Shown here piece by piece: positions 32,811 to 40,860 of a stretch of 64,000 bases of DNA (the stretch's first letter is position 1; every line of letters starts with the position of its first letter). The DNA comes from DAIDKA01 sp035487155 (GTDB taxonomy: Bacteria > Pseudomonadota > Gammaproteobacteria > Steroidobacterales > Steroidobacteraceae). The DNA lies in contig DATHMK010000053.1 in the NCBI GenBank assembly GCA_035487155.1, forward strand, positions 73,841 through 137,840. The letters are read 5' to 3'. The notes below the pieces were generated by a model. It saw only the letters and a list, made by a program, of their open reading frames with translations, did no database searches and was not told the DNA's origin. The translations under genes and the position numbers were made by a program.

Positions 32811-33377
32811 TCAGCGCGTGCCGTATCCGGTGAAGATGTAGTCCTTGCCGGCGACCCGGGTATGGCAGGCGAAGCCGCAGTTGATGGTGCCGGTCTTGTC
32901 CGCCGCATAGGTGCTGCCGGCAGGGTCATAGTCGAACACCGCATAGGCCCAGCCCTTCGTGGCCGGATACTTCTTGCTGTCCTTCTCGATGAGGAATACA
33001 TCCTGCAAGGAGGCGGGAACCCGAACCCAGAACGGGGACTGCGTGTTCACCTTGGGCTTCCATTCGACCTTGAAGATCTTGGCGCCATCCGGAAAGGCCT
33101 GACCATTGCCCGGGATGCCCTCGCGATAGGCCTTGATCATGATGGGAATGGCGAGCATGACCTTGAGCAGATTCTCGGTCTGGCTGACGGCGACCACCTG
33201 CCAGTCCTCGTATCCCCTGAAATCAGAGAAGGGCAGGCCGTCCGGAACCTTCAGGGAGTACTTATCCTGATCCGGCGCGGATACGGCAACGCCGGCGAGC
33301 AGCGCCACGACGACCCCAAACACCAGAACCAACGCAAACTGTGCGCGTCGTGAATGCAGCAGGCGTCGATTGAACAT
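32811..33377 (-). CDS. Cytochrome P460-family protein with a CX3CH motif
   Basis: 188 residues. An N-terminal signal or anchor (about 13-34) is followed by a beta-rich domain of the P460 pattern (GLPFSDFRGYEDWQVVAVSQTENLLKVMLA, GQAFPDGAKIFKVEWKPK, GWAYAVFDYDPAG) and the heme site near the end, CGFACHT. This is C-x3-C-H, not the usual C-x2-C-H. Periplasmic; P460 proteins oxidise hydroxylamine or related compounds, and cytochrome c'-beta relatives bind NO. It leads the operon with the MOSC reductase and the second pump. Confidence 0.85.
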   Translation of the reverse strand: MFNRRLLHSRRAQFALVLVFGVVVALLAGVAVSAPDQDKYSLKVPDGLPFSDFRGYEDWQVVAVSQTENLLKVMLAIPIMIKAYREGIPGNGQAFPDGAKIFKVEWKPKVNTQSPFWVRVPASLQDVFLIEKDSKKYPATKGWAYAVFDYDPAGSTYAADKTGTINCGFACHTRVAGKDYIFTGYGTR

Positions 33378-33447
33378 GGCGTGCTCCGGAAGATGTGGGC
33401 GGCCCGAGCTGAGTAAAGATTGATGGTAACGGCCTGCTTGGGCGCGA

Positions 33448-33470
33448 CCATCGTACGAAGGTATCGCCGG
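33448..33470 (-). promoter_or_regulatory. Operator-like site for the P460-MOSC-emrAB operon
   Basis: Minus-strand GGCGATACCTTCGTACGATG(G), about 70 bp before the cytochrome start codon. Confidence 0.75.
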
Positions 33471-33485
33471 CACCAATACGTATGG
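33460..33485 (+). promoter_or_regulatory. Operator-like site for egtBD
   Basis: Plus-strand GGTATCGCCGGCACCAATAC then GTATGG, 40 bp before the fusion gene's ATG. Overlaps the opposite-facing copy at 33448. Confidence 0.55.
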
Positions 33486-33524
33486 CTCATTGGCAGGCAG
33501 CAGGTGCCGTGTGAGCCTCGCCTC

Positions 33525-35747
33525 ATGCAAGCAATCACCGGACTGAGGTCTGCGCCCGAATCGGGCGCGCTGGAGAAGTTCTTTCACGCCATCCGGCGCG
33601 CCAGTTGCCTGCTGACGGCGGAGCTCAGCGATGCGGATGCCACTGCCCAATCGATGACCGATGCCAGCCCCGCGAAATGGCATCTGGCCCATACCACCTG
33701 GTTTTTTGAAACCATGGTGCTGCTGCCACATCTGCCGGGCTATCGGCTGTTTGATGATCGGTACAATTACCTGTTCAATTCCTATTACGAGACCCTGGGC
33801 GAGCGGCATCCGCGGTGCGCGCGCGGACTGCTCACGCGGCCGACCCTGGACACGGTGTATGCCTACCGTGATCACGTGGATGCCGGGATTACCCGGGTGT
33901 TGAGGCGCTCACCCGGGCTCGAGATATCGAACCTCATCGACCTGGGGTGCCACCACGAGCAGCAGCACCAGGAACTGCTGCTGACCGACATCCTGCATCT
34001 GTTCGCACAAAGTCCGCTGCGTCCGGCCTTCAAGGCCCCGGAGCCGCTGCCCGTCAACGCCCGCTCGGGCATGGCCCTGGAGTACCTGCCTTTCGCGGGC
34101 GGAGTGGTGCAGGTCGGTCATTGTGGTCCGGGTTTTGCCTTTGATTGCGAGGCGCCACGGCACCGTTTGATCCTGGAGCCCTATCAGCTGGCCAACCGTC
34201 AGGTCACCAACGGCGAATGGTTGGAGTTCATGCGCGATGGCGGCTACCGCAATCCCCTGTTGTGGCTGGCAGAGGGCTGGGATGCGGTGCGCTCGCAGGG
34301 CTGGAGCGCACCCCTGTATTGGGAGGAGCATGAGGGAATCTACTGGTCGATGACGCTTCGTGGTCCGCAACTGGTGGACCTTGAAGCACCGGTCACGCAC
34401 GTCAGCTTCTTCGAAGCGGAGGCCTTCGCCCGCTGGGCCGGGAAGCGTCTGCCCACGGAAGGCGAATGGGAACACGCCGCCGCCATGGTGCCCCGCGAGG
34501 GCAACTTCGCCGACTCCGGCCGCCTGCGACCCATGGCCGCGCCGGCGGTTCATGGAATGCGGCAGATGTTCGGCGATGTATGGGAATGGACGCGCAGCCC
34601 CTTCCAACCCTACCCGGGATTTGCGCCGCCCGGCGGCGCCATCGGGGAGTACAACGGCAAGTTCATGTCCGGTCAGTTCGTGCTGCGCGGGGGTTCCTGT
34701 GCAACCCCGGCTTCCCACATCCGCCACACCTATCGCAATTTCTTCGCGCCCACGGCGCGCTGGCAGTTCGCGGGCCTGCGACTCGCCCAGGACGGGCCGG
34801 CCGCAGGATTTGCGAGGAACCCGGGGCCCGGTGCCGCCGGATTCTGCGCGGATGTCGTGGCCGGATTGAGCCGGCCGCGCAAGAGCCTGCCCAGTCGCTG
34901 GCTCTACGATGATCGCGGCAGCGAGCTCTTCGAGCAGATTACGCAGCTGCCCGAGTACTACCCCACGCGCACCGAGACGCAGATCCTGCGCGAGCAGGCC
35001 CGCGACATCGCCGAATTCTGCGGCGCGAATCGCACCCTGCTGGAATACGGCGCCGGGGCGGGCATCAAGACCGAGATCCTGATCCAGGCGCTGCACAACC
35101 CGCGGCTGTATGTACCGGTGGACATCGCCGCGGATTTTCTGGATCAGACCACGGCGCGCTTCCGGCGCCTGTTTCCCGAACTGGCCACCCGCCCGGTTGC
35201 GGCGGATTTCACCCATGATTTCGCGCTGCCGGAGTGGATTCCGCTGCTCAATCGAGTGGCCTTCTTTCCCGGTTCCACCATCGGCAACCTCGACCGCCAT
35301 GAGGCCGCGGCGTTCCTGCAGCGCATGCGCGCCCATGTCGGCCGCGGCGGCAAGGCGCTGATCGGGGCAGACCTGCGCAAGCCGCTGGAGGTGCTGCTGC
35401 CGGCCTACGAGGATGCGGCCGGGGTTACCGGCTGCTTCAACCTGAATCTGCTGATGCGCATCAACCGCGAGCTGGGGGGCGACTTCGCACTCGAGAACTT
35501 CTCTCATGCGGCGCGGTGGAATGAGAACGAGGCCGCAGTGGAGATGCATCTGGTGAGCCAGTGCGCCCAGAGCGTCAGGATTGCGGGGCGGCAGTTTGAA
35601 TTCACATCCGGAGAGTCCATCCACACCGAGAGCTCGCGCAAGTACGACATCGAGGGCTTTACCAGTCTCGCGAACCACAACGGTTGGCAGGTGGAGCGCG
35701 TGTGGACCGATGCCGCGGGACGCTTTGCGATTTTCGGTCTGACCTAG
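33525..35747 (+). CDS. EgtB-EgtD fusion, predicted ergothioneine biosynthesis enzyme
   Basis: 740 residues. The N-terminal half (about 1-430) is EgtB: a DinB part with HLAHTTWFFETMV and the metal motif HHEQQHQELL, then a formylglycine-enzyme-like part (APVTHVSFFEAEAFARWAGKRLPTEGEWEHAA, FGDVWEWTRSPFQPYPGF, LRGGSCATPASHIRHTYRNFF). It makes the sulfoxide C-S bond. The C-terminal half is EgtD, the histidine N-trimethyltransferase (RWLYDDRGSELFEQITQLPEYYPTRTETQIL, LLEYGAGAGIKTEILI, FFPGSTIGNL). Fungal Egt1 has the reverse order. No EgtC or EgtE is in the window, so Cys may be the sulfur donor and the lyase lie elsewhere. The upstream 33420 start would read through the operator. Confidence 0.92.
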   Translation: MQAITGLRSAPESGALEKFFHAIRRASCLLTAELSDADATAQSMTDASPAKWHLAHTTWFFETMVLLPHLPGYRLFDDRYNYLFNSYYETLGERHPRCARGLLTRPTLDTVYAYRDHVDAGITRVLRRSPGLEISNLIDLGCHHEQQHQELLLTDILHLFAQSPLRPAFKAPEPLPVNARSGMALEYLPFAGGVVQVGHCGPGFAFDCEAPRHRLILEPYQLANRQVTNGEWLEFMRDGGYRNPLLWLAEGWDAVRSQGWSAPLYWEEHEGIYWSMTLRGPQLVDLEAPVTHVSFFEAEAFARWAGKRLPTEGEWEHAAAMVPREGNFADSGRLRPMAAPAVHGMRQMFGDVWEWTRSPFQPYPGFAPPGGAIGEYNGKFMSGQFVLRGGSCATPASHIRHTYRNFFAPTARWQFAGLRLAQDGPAAGFARNPGPGAAGFCADVVAGLSRPRKSLPSRWLYDDRGSELFEQITQLPEYYPTRTETQILREQARDIAEFCGANRTLLEYGAGAGIKTEILIQALHNPRLYVPVDIAADFLDQTTARFRRLFPELATRPVAADFTHDFALPEWIPLLNRVAFFPGSTIGNLDRHEAAAFLQRMRAHVGRGGKALIGADLRKPLEVLLPAYEDAAGVTGCFNLNLLMRINRELGGDFALENFSHAARWNENEAAVEMHLVSQCAQSVRIAGRQFEFTSGESIHTESSRKYDIEGFTSLANHNGWQVERVWTDAAGRFAIFGLT

Positions 35748-35771
35748 GCCTGGGTTTTCAGGAGAACGCTC

Positions 35772-36704
35772 ATGATCTCAAGATGGACTTGGCGGCTCGC
35801 CGCGGCGCTGCTGCTGTGCGCGCCTGCATTCACGGCGTTCGCCGACCCTGCAGCCTCCGCCGCGGCAACTGCCGTGAAACGTGAGGTGCATCTCACGCGC
35901 GTCACGCCGCAGTACTGGCGGGTGACGCTGGATAACCCTCCCTACAACATCTTCGGACCGGAGACCATTCCGCAGTTTCAGGCGATCATCTCCTTACTCG
36001 AGACGGACCCGCAGGTTCGGGTGGTGGTCTTCGACAGTGCCGTACCCGGGTTCTTTCTCACGCACTACGATTTTGTCCCACCGCTGTCGGCGACCACGGA
36101 CCTGCCGCCCGGCCCGACCGGCTTGCCGCCGGTGCCCGACATGTTCGTGCGCTTGAGCCGCGCGCCGGTGGTTTCCATCGTCGCCATCCGTGGCCGCGCG
36201 ACGGGGGTTGGCAGCGAGCTGTCTCTGGCCAGTGATTTGCGCTTTGCCAGTCGCGAGAAGGCCATCCTGTCGCAATGGGAAGTGGGCGCGGGGCTGGTTC
36301 CCGGCGGGGGACCGATGGCGCGCCTGCCGCGCCTCATCGGGCGCGGGCGCGCCCTCGAGGTGCTGCTGACCGGCGAGGACATCGATGGTGACCTGGCCGA
36401 ACGCTACGGCTATGTCAACCGTTCGCTTCCGGATGCAGAGCTCGATCAGTTCGTGGACCGCATGGCCCGTCGCATCGCGAGCTTCGACAAGCAGGCGATT
36501 GCCGACATCAAGCGACTCGTGGATGGCACGAATCTGCCGTCGGAAGATGAAATCGGTGCCGGATGGGACGGATTCATCGCCTCGGTGCAGCGCCCCCAGG
36601 CGCAGCGGCGGGTGAAGCAGCTGATGGCGCTCGGGCTGCAGGTGAAGCCGGACGTTGAACTACGGCTGCCCGACTACACCGACAATCTTGGCAGCGCACC
36701 CTAG
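35772..36704 (+). CDS. Crotonase-family protein with a signal peptide
   Basis: 310 residues. The crotonase fold runs from about residue 40: oxyanion-hole strands VVFDSAVPGFFL and RGRATGVGSELSLASDL, and both Glu positions of enoyl-CoA hydratase (SELS and QWEVG). Residues 4-24 form a clear signal peptide (WTWRLAAALLLCAPAFTAFADP), so the enzyme is predicted to be exported, where CoA is absent. A cytoplasmic paralogue is encoded at 39889-40716. 24 bp after egtBD, same transcript. Confidence 0.85.
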   Translation: MISRWTWRLAAALLLCAPAFTAFADPAASAAATAVKREVHLTRVTPQYWRVTLDNPPYNIFGPETIPQFQAIISLLETDPQVRVVVFDSAVPGFFLTHYDFVPPLSATTDLPPGPTGLPPVPDMFVRLSRAPVVSIVAIRGRATGVGSELSLASDLRFASREKAILSQWEVGAGLVPGGGPMARLPRLIGRGRALEVLLTGEDIDGDLAERYGYVNRSLPDAELDQFVDRMARRIASFDKQAIADIKRLVDGTNLPSEDEIGAGWDGFIASVQRPQAQRRVKQLMALGLQVKPDVELRLPDYTDNLGSAP

Positions 36705-36707
36705 TGG

Positions 36708-36728
36708 CCCGATACCAAGGTGCAACTG
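36708..36728 (+). promoter_or_regulatory. Operator-like site for the pfpI-fixJ operon
   Basis: Plus-strand CCCGATACCAAGGTGCAACT(G), 85 bp before the ATG at 36814. Confidence 0.6.
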
Positions 36729-36813
36729 CGTTGACGGCCCATCCCCTGCTAGCTTCGGCCCCGGAGCGCGGCCGTTCGGGCTGCGGCCGGCAATTGCTTC
36801 AAGGAGCACATAC

Positions 36814-37557
36814 ATGAAGATACTGTTGGTTCTGACGTCGCACGACACTCTGGGCAATACGGGACGCAAGACCGGATTCTGGCTGGAAGAGGGCGCGGCG
36901 CCGTATTTCGTCTTTCGGGATGCGGGTGTTGACCTGACGCTGGCCACGCCCAAGGGCGGCCAACCACCCATCGATCCGAAGAGTGATCTGCCTGAGAATC
37001 AGACCGCTGCCATGGCGCGGTTCAAGAAGGATCCGGTGGCGCAGAAGGATTTTGCGACCACGAAGAAACTGGCGGACATGAAGTCCGAAGACTTCGACAC
37101 GGTGTTCTACGTGGGCGGACACGGCCCGATGTGGGATCTGGTCGACAACAAGACCTCGATCGCGCTCATCGAATCCTTCTACAACGCCGGCAAAGCAGTG
37201 GCGGCGGTATGCCACTCCTCGGCGGTATTTCACCTGGTCAAGCATCAGGGCGAGCCGCTGGTCAAGGGCAAGCGGGTCTGCGGCTTCACCAATGAGGAGG
37301 AGGAGGCCGTCAAGCTCACGCATGTGGTGCCGTTTCTGGTGGAGGATGAACTGAAACGGGTGGGCGGCATCTTCGAGAAAGTGCCGGTGTGGAAACCGCT
37401 CGCGATCGTCGACGGCCGCGTGGTCACCGGGCAAAATCCGGCTTCTTCCACCGGGGCCGCCCGCGCGCTGCTGCGATTGCTGTCGCGACCGACATCGACC
37501 TGGAACACGATCGAGATTTCGCACGAGCCTGCGGATGAGGCCCATCAGGCCGCCTGA
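36814..37557 (+). CDS. DJ-1/PfpI-superfamily protein (Hsp31-like)
   Basis: 247 residues. GATase-1-like fold: KILLVLTSHDTLGNTGRKTGFWLEEGAAPYFVFRDAGVDLTLATPKGG is the Hsp31-type start with the Glu in the second helix. The nucleophile elbow is AAVCHSSAV with Cys near residue 133, and GGHGPMWDL provides a His. Members act as glyoxalase III, chaperones or deglycases. AAGGAG lies six bases before the ATG. First gene of a coupled operon with a regulator, a flavin reductase and a zinc finger. Confidence 0.9.
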   Translation: MKILLVLTSHDTLGNTGRKTGFWLEEGAAPYFVFRDAGVDLTLATPKGGQPPIDPKSDLPENQTAAMARFKKDPVAQKDFATTKKLADMKSEDFDTVFYVGGHGPMWDLVDNKTSIALIESFYNAGKAVAAVCHSSAVFHLVKHQGEPLVKGKRVCGFTNEEEEAVKLTHVVPFLVEDELKRVGGIFEKVPVWKPLAIVDGRVVTGQNPASSTGAARALLRLLSRPTSTWNTIEISHEPADEAHQAA

Positions 37558-38234
37558 TGTCACCCACGACCCACGACGCCTCGGAGGTGGCTGTGCGAGC
37601 GACACCGACCGCGGCGCCGTTGGTCTTCATCGTCGATGACGACTTCTCGGTGCGCGAATCCCTGGAACGACTGGTGGAGGCGGCCGGGTGGTTTCCGGAA
37701 GTTTTCGGGTCCGCGGAGGAGTTCCTGGCGCAGCCCCGACCCAAGGGTCCGAGTTGCCTGATTCTGGACGTGGGCCTTCCGGATCTGAACGGTCTTGAGG
37801 TGCAGCAGCTGATGGCGGATGGCCGCGGGGAGATGCCGATCATCTTCATCACCGCGCGCGATGACATCCGCACGGCGGTGCAGGCCATGAAGGCCGGCGC
37901 CGTGGAATTTCTGACCAAGCCGTTCTCGGGCCGGGCACTCCTGGAAGCCATTCGCAGCGCGCTGGAGCGCAGCAAGGCGCTCTTGGAGGAGCAGCGCATC
38001 TTGAAGCTGCTGCGCGAGCGCTACGAGTCTCTCAGCCGCCGCGAGCGGGAGGTCATGGAGCTCGTGGTCCGGGGGCATCTGAACAAGCAGGTGGCCGCGA
38101 CCCTGGGCATCAGTGAAATCACGGTCAAGGCGCATCGTGGCCGGGTGATGCGCAAGATGGGCGCTGAATCCTTTTCCGGGCTGGTCACCGTGGCCCTGCG
38201 GCTGGGGCTGAGTTCGGAAAGTCATCCGCGCTGA
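37557..38234 (+). CDS. FixJ-family response regulator
   Basis: 225 residues. Receiver (about 20-140): DDD pocket, Asp in LILDVGLPDLNG, Thr in FITARDD, Lys in LTKPF. The LuxR-type HTH (about 160-215) reads SRREREVMELV, NKQVAATLGISEITVKAHRGRVMRKM, nearly the same as in the regulator at 6993. The ATG overlaps the pfpI stop (TGATG), so translation is coupled. Best candidate, with 6993, for the protein that binds the recurrent operator. Confidence 0.94.
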   Translation: MSPTTHDASEVAVRATPTAAPLVFIVDDDFSVRESLERLVEAAGWFPEVFGSAEEFLAQPRPKGPSCLILDVGLPDLNGLEVQQLMADGRGEMPIIFITARDDIRTAVQAMKAGAVEFLTKPFSGRALLEAIRSALERSKALLEEQRILKLLRERYESLSRREREVMELVVRGHLNKQVAATLGISEITVKAHRGRVMRKMGAESFSGLVTVALRLGLSSESHPR

Positions 38235-38235
38235 T

Positions 38236-39564
38236 ATGAGCTGCGACTACGACGTCATGGTGCTGGGCGGCGGCTCGCCCGGTGAGCACTGTGCGGGAGT
38301 GCTGGCCGAAGGCGGTCTGCGCGTGGCGCTGGTGGAGCGCGAGCTTGCCGGCGGGGAGTGCTCCTACTGGGCGTGCATCCCCTCCAAAGTCCTGCTGCGT
38401 CCCGGTGAGGCGGCCCACAGCGCGCTCGAGGCGGCCGCGAAAGCGGAGGTCAGCATCGAGCGCACGCTTGCCTGGCGGGATTTCATGGTCTCCGGGTATT
38501 CGGATGCCGGCCAGGAGCGCTGGCTGGGCGAGCGGGGCATCCACCTGATTCGCGGTCATGGACGGCTCGCCGGAACGGGCCTGGTCGATGTTGATGGCAG
38601 GCGCTACAGCGCCGCGCAGGTCATTGTTGCCACCGGCTCCGATCCCCTGATCCCGCCCCTTCCTGGATTATCCGACCTCAAGGGCATCTGGACCAACCGC
38701 GAAGTCACCGGCATGAAGGCCATTCCCAAACGCCTGCTCATCCTGGGAGGCGGGCCGGTGGCCATCGAGATGGCGCAGGCCGTGCGGCGCCTGGGCGGGG
38801 AAGTGGTGCTCATCGCGCGCGCGCCCCAATTGCTGCGGCGGGAGCCTGCGGCACTGGGCATGGCGCTCGCGGATAGCCTGCGCAAGGAGGACATCGAGCT
38901 CGTGCTCGGTGCCCGGGCGCTGTTGGCCGGCCATGAGGACTCACAGTATTTCATCCGCCTTGAGGATGGCCGGGAGTTGCGCGGCGATCGACTGCTGATC
39001 GCCACGGGCCGGCGCCCCCGGGTGCAGGAGATCGGCCTTGAGACGGTGGGGATCGAGGCGACCCAAAGCGGTATCCCGGTGGACACGCGGCTGCGTGCCG
39101 GGGAGCGGCTCTGGGCCATCGGGGATGTCACGGGTCTGTGGCAGCTCACCCACGTCGGCAAGTATCAGGGCCGGGTGGCGGCGGCGAATATTCTCGGCCA
39201 GCCCTGTGAAGCCCATTACGATGCCGTACCGCGGGTCATCTACACCGATCCGCAGGCGGCAGCGGTTGGCGCGACGTCTGCGGCTTACAGCGCCACGGCC
39301 AGACTGTCGGAGCTCGCCAAGACCGCCACCTACACCCGTGCCTATGGCGAGTCGAACGGATTTCTGACCCTGCTCAGCGATGGCCAGCGCCTGACCGGTG
39401 CGGTCGCGCTGGGGCCGGAGGCCGGGGAATGGATCCAGCAGGCGACGCTTGCCATCCGGGCGCGCGTGCCGCTGCAGGTGCTGCGCGACACGATTCAGCC
39501 CTTTCCGACATTCTCCGAGATTTACTCAGCGGCCTTGAAAGCCCTTCACCAGGCGATGGCCTGA
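38236..39564 (+). CDS. Flavin disulfide reductase (mercuric reductase/lipoamide dehydrogenase family)
   Basis: 442 residues. FAD motif VMVLGGGSPGEHCAGVLAEGG, redox pair CSYWAC in GGECSYWACIPSK, NAD(P)H motif LLILGGGPVAIEMAQAVRRLGGEVVLI, second FAD motif LWAIGDVTG. The C-terminal interface is shortened and lacks the canonical His-Pro-Glu motif (IQPFPTFSEIYSAAL remains), so the dimer-face base may differ. One base after the FixJ stop, and its own stop overlaps the zinc-finger start. Confidence 0.9.
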   Translation: MSCDYDVMVLGGGSPGEHCAGVLAEGGLRVALVERELAGGECSYWACIPSKVLLRPGEAAHSALEAAAKAEVSIERTLAWRDFMVSGYSDAGQERWLGERGIHLIRGHGRLAGTGLVDVDGRRYSAAQVIVATGSDPLIPPLPGLSDLKGIWTNREVTGMKAIPKRLLILGGGPVAIEMAQAVRRLGGEVVLIARAPQLLRREPAALGMALADSLRKEDIELVLGARALLAGHEDSQYFIRLEDGRELRGDRLLIATGRRPRVQEIGLETVGIEATQSGIPVDTRLRAGERLWAIGDVTGLWQLTHVGKYQGRVAAANILGQPCEAHYDAVPRVIYTDPQAAAVGATSAAYSATARLSELAKTATYTRAYGESNGFLTLLSDGQRLTGAVALGPEAGEWIQQATLAIRARVPLQVLRDTIQPFPTFSEIYSAALKALHQAMA

Positions 39565-39872
39565 TGTCAGACCCTTGTTCGCATGCCGGTTCGATCGCCG
39601 AGGTGACACCCAGTGCCAGGGGCTGTGAAGAATGCCTGCGGCTGGGGTCGCCGTGGGTACATTTGCGCTTGTGTCGCCGCTGCGGGCACGTGGGCTGTTG
39701 TGACGATTCGCCGCATCGGCACGCAACCCGGCATTTCCACCAAACCGGACATCCCATCATCGAGGCGTACGACCCGCCGGAGGGCTGGGGCTGGTGCTAC
39801 GTGGATGAGGTGATGCTCGACCTCGCGGAGCGGATCACCCCGCACGATGGACCTATTCCGCGCTATGTCTGA
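39564..39872 (+). CDS. UBP-type zinc finger protein
   Basis: 102 residues. CxxC and HxxH pairs of a ZnF-UBP domain: CEEC, CRRCGHVGCC and H-x-RH-x-TRHFHQTGHPII, followed by EGWGWCYVDEVML. Bacterial stand-alone UBP zinc fingers are often encoded beside redox or nucleotide enzymes; ligand unknown. The ATG overlaps the stop of the flavin reductase (TGATG). Last gene of the operon. Confidence 0.88.
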   Translation: MSDPCSHAGSIAEVTPSARGCEECLRLGSPWVHLRLCRRCGHVGCCDDSPHRHATRHFHQTGHPIIEAYDPPEGWGWCYVDEVMLDLAERITPHDGPIPRYV

Positions 39873-39888
39873 GCGGCAGCCCCAAGGC

Positions 39889-40716
39889 CTATGAGCCCAG
39901 GTAGTAGCCGAGCCGCTCCTCGGCATCGCCCGGCTGATGGAAGCCGCGCGCCATCAGGCCCTTGATCCGCGTCTGCGCCGCCGGGCGCACGATCGAGGCC
40001 ATGCAGGCATCCCAGCCCGCCTGCATCTCAACATCCGGGGGCAGACTGGCGGCGTTGACCAGGCGCTTGGTGTTGGCAATGGCCCACTTGTCGAAGGTCG
40101 CGATCCGTTGCGCCAGTTGGTCCACGAAACCACTCAGCTGCGCATCCGGAAAGGACCGGTTCACGTAGCCGTAGCGCTCCGCCAGATCCCCATCGATGTC
40201 ATCCGAGCTCATGAGCACCTCCAGGGCGCGCTGCCGACCGATGAGCCGCGGCAGCCGGGTCATGGGCCCGCCGCCGGCCACCAGACCCACGCCCACTTCC
40301 CACTGCGACAGCAGCGCCTTCTCGCGACTCGCGAAGCTCATGTCGCAGGCGAGCGCCAGCTCGCTGCCGTTGCCGGTGGCGCGGCCGCGTATCAGGGCAA
40401 TCGACACCACGGGTGCGCGGGTGATGCGTACCAGGATGTCGGGCCAGGCGGGCAGGCCGCTCGGGCCGGCTGGAATTTCAGTGAGGTCCTCGAGCCGGGC
40501 ATTGAAGTCGGAATGATTGAGGAAGAATCCCTGCACCGCGCTGTCAAAGACCACCACCTTGAGGTGTGCGTCGGCTTCGAGTCCCGCCATGATCTCCCGG
40601 AACTGTAGTACGAACTCCGGGCCCATGAGGTTGAGTGGTGGGTTATCAAAGGTGACTCTCCAGTAGGCTTGAGAAATGCGGTTCACTCGGATCTGCGGCG
40701 CCGTTGTCGAATTCAT
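39889..40716 (-). CDS. Crotonase-family protein, cytoplasmic paralogue
   Basis: 275 residues from the ATG preceded by AGCAGGAGA; earlier starts add a non-conserved leader. No signal peptide. Strong match to 35772-36704 across the whole domain (SQAYWRVTFDNPPLNLMGP, RGRATGNGSELALACDM, SQWEVGVGLVAGGGPMTRLPRL, DDIDGDLAERYGYVNRSFPD). Both Glu positions are present. Convergent with the UBP zinc finger. Confidence 0.87.
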   Translation of the reverse strand: MNSTTAPQIRVNRISQAYWRVTFDNPPLNLMGPEFVLQFREIMAGLEADAHLKVVVFDSAVQGFFLNHSDFNARLEDLTEIPAGPSGLPAWPDILVRITRAPVVSIALIRGRATGNGSELALACDMSFASREKALLSQWEVGVGLVAGGGPMTRLPRLIGRQRALEVLMSSDDIDGDLAERYGYVNRSFPDAQLSGFVDQLAQRIATFDKWAIANTKRLVNAASLPPDVEMQAGWDACMASIVRPAAQTRIKGLMARGFHQPGDAEERLGYYLGS

Positions 40717-40764
40717 CTGCTTCTCCTGCTGTAGATCCATCCTAGCCACCTCATCCATCTGGGC

Positions 40765-40788
40765 CTATTCGACCTTCGTAGGGGGCGA
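40765..40788 (-). promoter_or_regulatory. Operator-like site for crotonase 2
   Basis: Minus-strand CGCCCCCTACGAAGGTCGAA then TAGG. A weaker copy, 49 bp before the ATG at 40716. Confidence 0.4.
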
Positions 40789-40790
40789 TG

Positions 40791-40810
40791 CGATACCATC
40801 GTCTGATAGC
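40791..40810 (+). promoter_or_regulatory. Operator-like site for the PEBP gene
   Basis: Plus-strand GCGATACCATCGTCTGATAG, 50 bp before the ATG at 40861. Forms a divergent pair with 40765. Confidence 0.75.
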
Positions 40811-40860
40811 CAGGCAGGCGCGTCGTTGGTCTGATCCGCTCCTTAGCAGGAGGCCACGCG

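Noticed and set aside
33909..35678. Long minus-strand frame opposite the EgtB-EgtD fusion
   Set aside because: Antisense shadow with no recognisable domain; the plus-strand reading has clear motifs.
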